Origin: JAIBCC01 sp963763855
GTDB taxonomy: Bacteria; Acidobacteriota; Blastocatellia; Pyrinomonadales; Pyrinomonadaceae
NCBI GenBank assembly: GCA_963763855.1
Contig: CAVXPU010000005.1
Coordinates: 2,914,001 to 2,978,000, forward strand
DNA length: 64,000 bases
Direction: 5' to 3'
The notes under the pieces were generated by a model. It had not been told where the DNA came from. It made no database searches and saw only the letters and a list, made by a program, of their open reading frames with translations. Positions 60,538 through 64,000 of this stretch are shown one piece after another. The position numbers and the translations under genes are program-made. Position 1 is the stretch's first letter. Each line of letters starts with the position of its first letter.

Positions 60538-63275
60538 TTAAGCCTTAATTACGATATTTACCAAACGCTTTGGCACAACTACAACCTTGATAATTTCCTT
60601 GCCATCCGTCCATTCCTTAGTTTTTTCGTCTGCTAAAGCTAAAGTTTCAAGTTCCGCATTCGTCGCTTCAGGCGAAACAACCAGTTTTGAACGCAATTTT
60701 CCGTTTATTTGAATCGGAATTTCAATTTCGTCCGCCTTCGCCAAATCTGCATTGTATTCAGGGTAACTCCCGCCATTTGCCAAAATACCGTTTTGATTGC
60801 CGACCAGTTTCGAATAAAGCTCTTCGGCAGTATGCGGAGCAAATGGAGTAAGCATCAAAATCAGGCTCTCAACCGCTTCACGAATCGCGTAAACATCTGA
60901 TTCACTTGCAGTTTCAGGTTCAACCTTGAAATCGTGGATGGAATTTGAAAGCTCCATTAAAGCCGCAACGGGTGTGTTAAATTGCAGCGTTTCAAAATTT
61001 TCCTGAATCCGCTGGATTGTTTGGTGAGTTTTACGTCGGAGTTTTTTAGCCTCAGCCGAGCATTCCTCGTCCGTAATTCGTAATTCGTAATTCGTAATTC
61101 GGCTTTTCCACTTCCAAACAAACCGCCAAACCCTTTGCAAAAAACGCTTTGTGCCTTCTACGCCTTCTTCTTTCCAGACCAATTCATTCTCAGCCGGAGC
61201 CGCAAAAAGGACGAACATCCTCGCTGCATCCGCACCATAAATCTCGACCATTTCATCCGGGTCAACTCCGTTGCCCTTTGATTTGGACATTCGTTCGACT
61301 GCAGATTTCAAGCTTTTACCGTCAACATTCGTTGCCGAAATCAACTTACCTTTTTCATCGCGTTTTACCGAAACAGCATTTTGCGGGAAATATATCCGTT
61401 TACCTTTCGCCGTCGGATCATCCGGATTCGGAATTTCGTCAAAAAACGTTTCACCGATCACCATCCCTTGCGTCAAAAGTCGTTTGACAGGTTCGTTAAA
61501 TTTAACCAAGCCCATGTCACGCATCACTTTTGCCCAAAATCGCGTGTAAATAAGGTGCATCACCGCATGATCGTCGCCGCCGATATATTGATCGACCGGT
61601 GCCCAGTATGCCGCTTTTTCAGGCGAAAAAGGCATATCGGAATTATTTGGATCAATATAGCGAAAATAATACCAACACGAATCCACAAAAGTATCCATCG
61701 TATCGGTTTCACGCGTTTGGCGGCTTTTCCGCATTTCGGACAATTCGTGTTCAAAAAATCCTTGTCATTAGCCAAAGGCGACTTTCCATCTCCTTCCAAA
61801 ACCATGTTTTGCGGCAATTCAACCGGTAAATTTTCAAACTTTTCGGGAACAATTCCGCAACTGTCGCAATAAACGATCGGAATCGGCGAACCCCAAAATC
61901 TTTGCCGCGAAATTCCCCAATCACGCAAACGATAAGTCGTGGCACCTTCGCCAAAATTATGTTTCTCCGCCCAAGCCGTCATTTCTTTTTTGGCGGCTTC
62001 GGAAGTTTTACCGTTCCAATAATCCGAATGGACCAAAACGCCGTATTCGGAAAAAGCTTGTTCCAACGCTAATGCCTGCATCGTGTGGTGTTCGTGTACG
62101 AGATGCGGTTCCGAAATAACCTGCCGAATTGGCAAGTGATATTTCTTCGCAAATTCGAAATCACGCTCGTCATGAGCCGGAACACTCATCACGGCTCCAG
62201 TGCCGTATTCCATCATCACATAATTGCCAACCCAAATCGGTAACTCCTCATGGCTAAAAGGATTAACCGCTTTCAGCCCCGTATCGACGCCCTCTTTTTC
62301 CTGCTCAGCCTCGTGATCCGTAACCTTCAATTTATCAGCCTTTATCTTTTCGATAACGGTTTTCGTCTCGTCTTGCAAATGCTCCCAATTTGCCACTATG
62401 ATCGGATGCTCAGCTGCAACAACAATCGCATTCGCCCCATAAATCGTGTCAATTCGAGTAGTGAAGACACGAATCGCGTTTTGAGTCCCGCCTTCAGGCG
62501 GCTTTCCCTCAATATCAATACTTGCCGAATCTCCGGCGTGATGCCGCGTAAACGCGGAACTCAAAACCTTAAAATCAATAAACGCTCCTTCCGAACTCCC
62601 AATCCAATCGCGTTGGCGTTTCAAAACCTTTTCCGCCCAGCCGGCTTCGATTTCCGCCATATCGTCGAGCAATTGATCGGCATAATTCGTTGTTTTCAAA
62701 AACCACTGCTCGAGATCTTTTTTCGTCACCGGATTTTCGCAACGCCAGCATAATCCGCCGCTTGCCTGTTCATTTGAAAGCGTTGCTTGATCATTTTCGC
62801 ACCAATTTACTTGAGTTTTCTTCTTATAAGCCAAGCCCATTTCGTACATTTTGAGGAAAAACCATTGGTCAAATTTATAATATTCCGGACGATGAGCAGC
62901 GATCTCACGCGACCAATCGTAGCTGATTCCCAAGCGTTTGAGCTGCCCATTCATGTGTGCGATGTTTTGCTCCGTCCAATCGCGTGGGTTTACACCGCGT
63001 TTTATCGCCGCGTCTTCCGCCGGCTGACCAAAAGAATCCCAGCCAATTGGGTGCAAAACATTGAAACCTTTGAGCCTTTTATACCACGCCAAGGCATCGC
63101 CAATCGAATAATTTCGGACGTGTCCCATGTGCAAATTACCCGATGGATACGGCAACATTTCAAGTTGGTAAAACTTCGGTTTTGTGTCGTCAAATTGGGC
63201 TTCAAAAGCTTTCGTTTCCGCCCAAATTTTTTGCCATTTTTCTTCAATGGCTTCTGCAAAATATTTCTCTTCCAT
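60538..63275 (-). CDS. leuS: leucyl-tRNA synthetase, reading frame broken once
   Basis: LeuRS charges tRNA-Leu. The first part (start ATG 63275) has LPYPSGNLHMGHVRNYSIGD with the HIGH-type motif HMGH, the editing domain (TTRIDTIYGANAIVVA...AVMSVPAHDERD) and GDWGISRQRFWG-like RDWGISRQRFWGSPIP. It leaves frame at about 61708-61716, just after CPKCGKAAKR. The second part continues in another frame with ETDTMDTFVDSCWYYFRY, the KMSKS motif as RMSKSKGN and the tRNA-binding C-terminus to 60538. Two bases (or one missing) separate CGC from GAA. Joined length is about 910 residues, normal. As the gene is essential and the joined protein looks complete, a sequencing indel is the simplest reading. A 7-bp tandem repeat lies in the second part. 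Confidence 0.9.
61073..61100. repeat. four tandem copies of gtaattc inside leuS
   Basis: Units lie at 61073-61079, 61080-61086, 61087-61093 and 61094-61100, exact. On the coding strand they are read as SRITNYELRITDEE in a non-conserved loop between the catalytic core and the anticodon-binding domain. Seven is not a multiple of three, so loss or gain of one unit would shift the frame. Confidence 0.8.
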
Positions 63276-63693
63276 TACAAAAATAGTCCGAGTCTCAAGT
63301 CCAATGTCTAAAAAGCTTTGGCTTGAGCAAAGTAGTAAGTTTAATGGATAAATACAAATCTATCCAAACTAAAACTAATGTTGAATTTTTGAATTTTGTA
63401 ATTTGTACTTCGAATAGGCTTCGCCACGTCGTCAAAAAAACTTCCAACGAGTGGCTAAATAAGGGCGAGATGCTTTCGTTGGAAAATCATATTGAAATAA
63501 TATCCAATCTCGTTTAGATTTGTCTAATAATTCTTTACGTCCAATCTTTTGCTATGTTATTCTGAAAAAATCAATTACTTAAGGAGTTTTAACGATAATA
63601 AGTTTAACTAAAAATAGTTTGATTATGACGACAGTTGTAACGTGAAATAGTCCGCGTTTCGACTGTCTGCCAAAACCCTTGGAGGTGACGGAA
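63276..63693. other. 418-bp divergent spacer between leuS and a small plus-strand gene
   Basis: It should contain promoters for both sides. A 64-codon frame from TTG at 63323 to 63517 (ending SLENHIEIISNLV) exists, but with no clear ribosome site and no family I recognise; I do not call it a gene. An AAGGAG at 63580-63585 has no suitable start codon behind it. No hairpin or repeat was seen. Confidence 0.4.
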
Positions 63694-63933
63694 ATGACTA
63701 GCCGAAACGAAAAAAAACTTGTCCGCGAAATTGATAAACTTAATGAAAAAGAGACTTTAGCCGTTAGCAACTATATTTCAGAACTTCTTTCCGCACGATT
63801 TTCCCAAAAATCCGAAAAAGCTTTTAACGATGAATTGATTGCGTCTTTATCAGATAAACGCGAAAATCAGCGAGCCAGACAAGTGATCGAATGGGAAAAG
63901 GTTCGACGAAGAAACATTCAAAAATCAGCATAA
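63694..63933 (+). CDS. small charged helical protein, unknown
   Basis: A 79-residue protein from ATG 63694 (MTSRNEKKLVREID), which has GGAGGT 8 bp upstream; the in-frame TTG at 63679 is less likely. It is rich in Lys, Glu and Arg and probably all helical (LNEKETLAVSNYISELLSARF; QRARQVIEWEKVRRR). The size and charge resemble small antitoxin-like or DUF2281-type proteins, but no family match is firm. The next reading frame begins immediately after its stop (TAAATGATG), so they are likely one operon. Confidence 0.6.
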   Translation: MTSRNEKKLVREIDKLNEKETLAVSNYISELLSARFSQKSEKAFNDELIASLSDKRENQRARQVIEWEKVRRRNIQKSA

Positions 63934-64000
63934 ATGATGGGAAATAGTAAAGGTAAGAAGATACGAATAAGAATGAAGATATTTTTTATCTTACTCTGTG
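63934..64000 (+). CDS. start of a second gene, cut by the window end
   Basis: An ATG directly follows the TAA of the small upstream gene and the frame stays open for 22 codons to the window edge. The start, MMGNSKGKKIRIRMKIFFIL, is basic then hydrophobic, like a signal peptide or membrane anchor. Only position and this N-terminus support it. Confidence 0.4.
   Translation, partial: MMGNSKGKKIRIRMKIFFILLC

Noticed and set aside
63323..63517. 64-codon frame starting with TTG between leuS and the small plus-strand gene
   Set aside because: No ribosome site, no recognisable family and a weak start; left as spacer.

Overview
The window looks like a chromosomal stretch from a Gram-negative (diderm) bacterium, most plausibly an Acidobacteriota of the Blastocatellia/Pyrinomonadaceae type. 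This is inferred from moderate-to-low G+C judged by eye, the mix of secreted carboxypeptidase-regulatory-like, alpha-2-macroglobulin, M14, M19 and OPT genes, Ser/Thr kinases fused to formylglycine-generating-enzyme domains, and many dispersed palindromic repeats. No rRNA, tRNA or CRISPR was recognised. Taxonomy is an inference and was not tested by any search.

Layout. 1-15.4 kb: envelope and general metabolism genes: a frameshifted alpha-2-macroglobulin (+), M19 dipeptidase, Gfo/Idh/MocA oxidoreductase, PilZ protein, lipoprotein, CarboxypepD_reg-like secreted protein, OPT transporter (all -) and an M14 peptidase (+). 15.6-17.5 kb: a plus-strand pair, a PqqD-like domain fused to an internal Tat signal and a cysteine-rich tail, followed by an M16 (PqqF-type) peptidase. 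17.6-43.0 kb: a nearly complete type VI secretion system (T6SS), all on the minus strand and transcribed tssK-tssL-tssM-tagJ-tssA-tssB-tssC-hcp-tssE-orphan-tssF-tssG-clpV-vgrG, then LysM and peptidoglycan-binding-like genes, a predicted zincin effector, two HEAT-repeat proteins and PAAR. 43.1-60.3 kb: upstream of the T6SS on the same strand, a YkgJ-like protein, three FHA-TM proteins (one with an intact lytic-transglycosylase catalytic Glu), a cystathionine beta-synthase, a TlpA-like lipoprotein, a triple-FHA ABC exporter, a predicted pseudokinase, a TPR protein and an active-looking Ser/Thr kinase fused to PEGA and FGE domains. 60.5-63.3 kb: leuS, split by a frameshift. 63.7-64.0 kb: a small plus-strand gene and the start of a second one.

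How it fits together. I infer a T6SS under threonine-phosphorylation control: kinase(s) phosphorylate targets read by FHA domains, one of which sits on a membrane protein whose outer part can probably cut peptidoglycan. No PP2C phosphatase, no TssJ lipoprotein and no OmpA-type peptidoglycan anchor were found in the window. The tail end (vgrG to PAAR) is the cargo region: spike, probable adaptors or cargo, a metallopeptidase and a cytoplasmic/exported HEAT pair that may be its immunity proteins.

A second theme is dispersed palindromic repeats. They lie between genes, often as terminators, but also inside reading frames in phase: in alpha-2-macroglobulin, twice in the M14 peptidase (one supplies part of the signal peptide), at the stop codon of the oxidoreductase, and as a 7-bp tandem repeat in leuS. 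Frameshifts in both alpha-2-macroglobulin (three) and the essential leuS (one) suggest that indel errors in the assembly are at least as likely as real gene decay.
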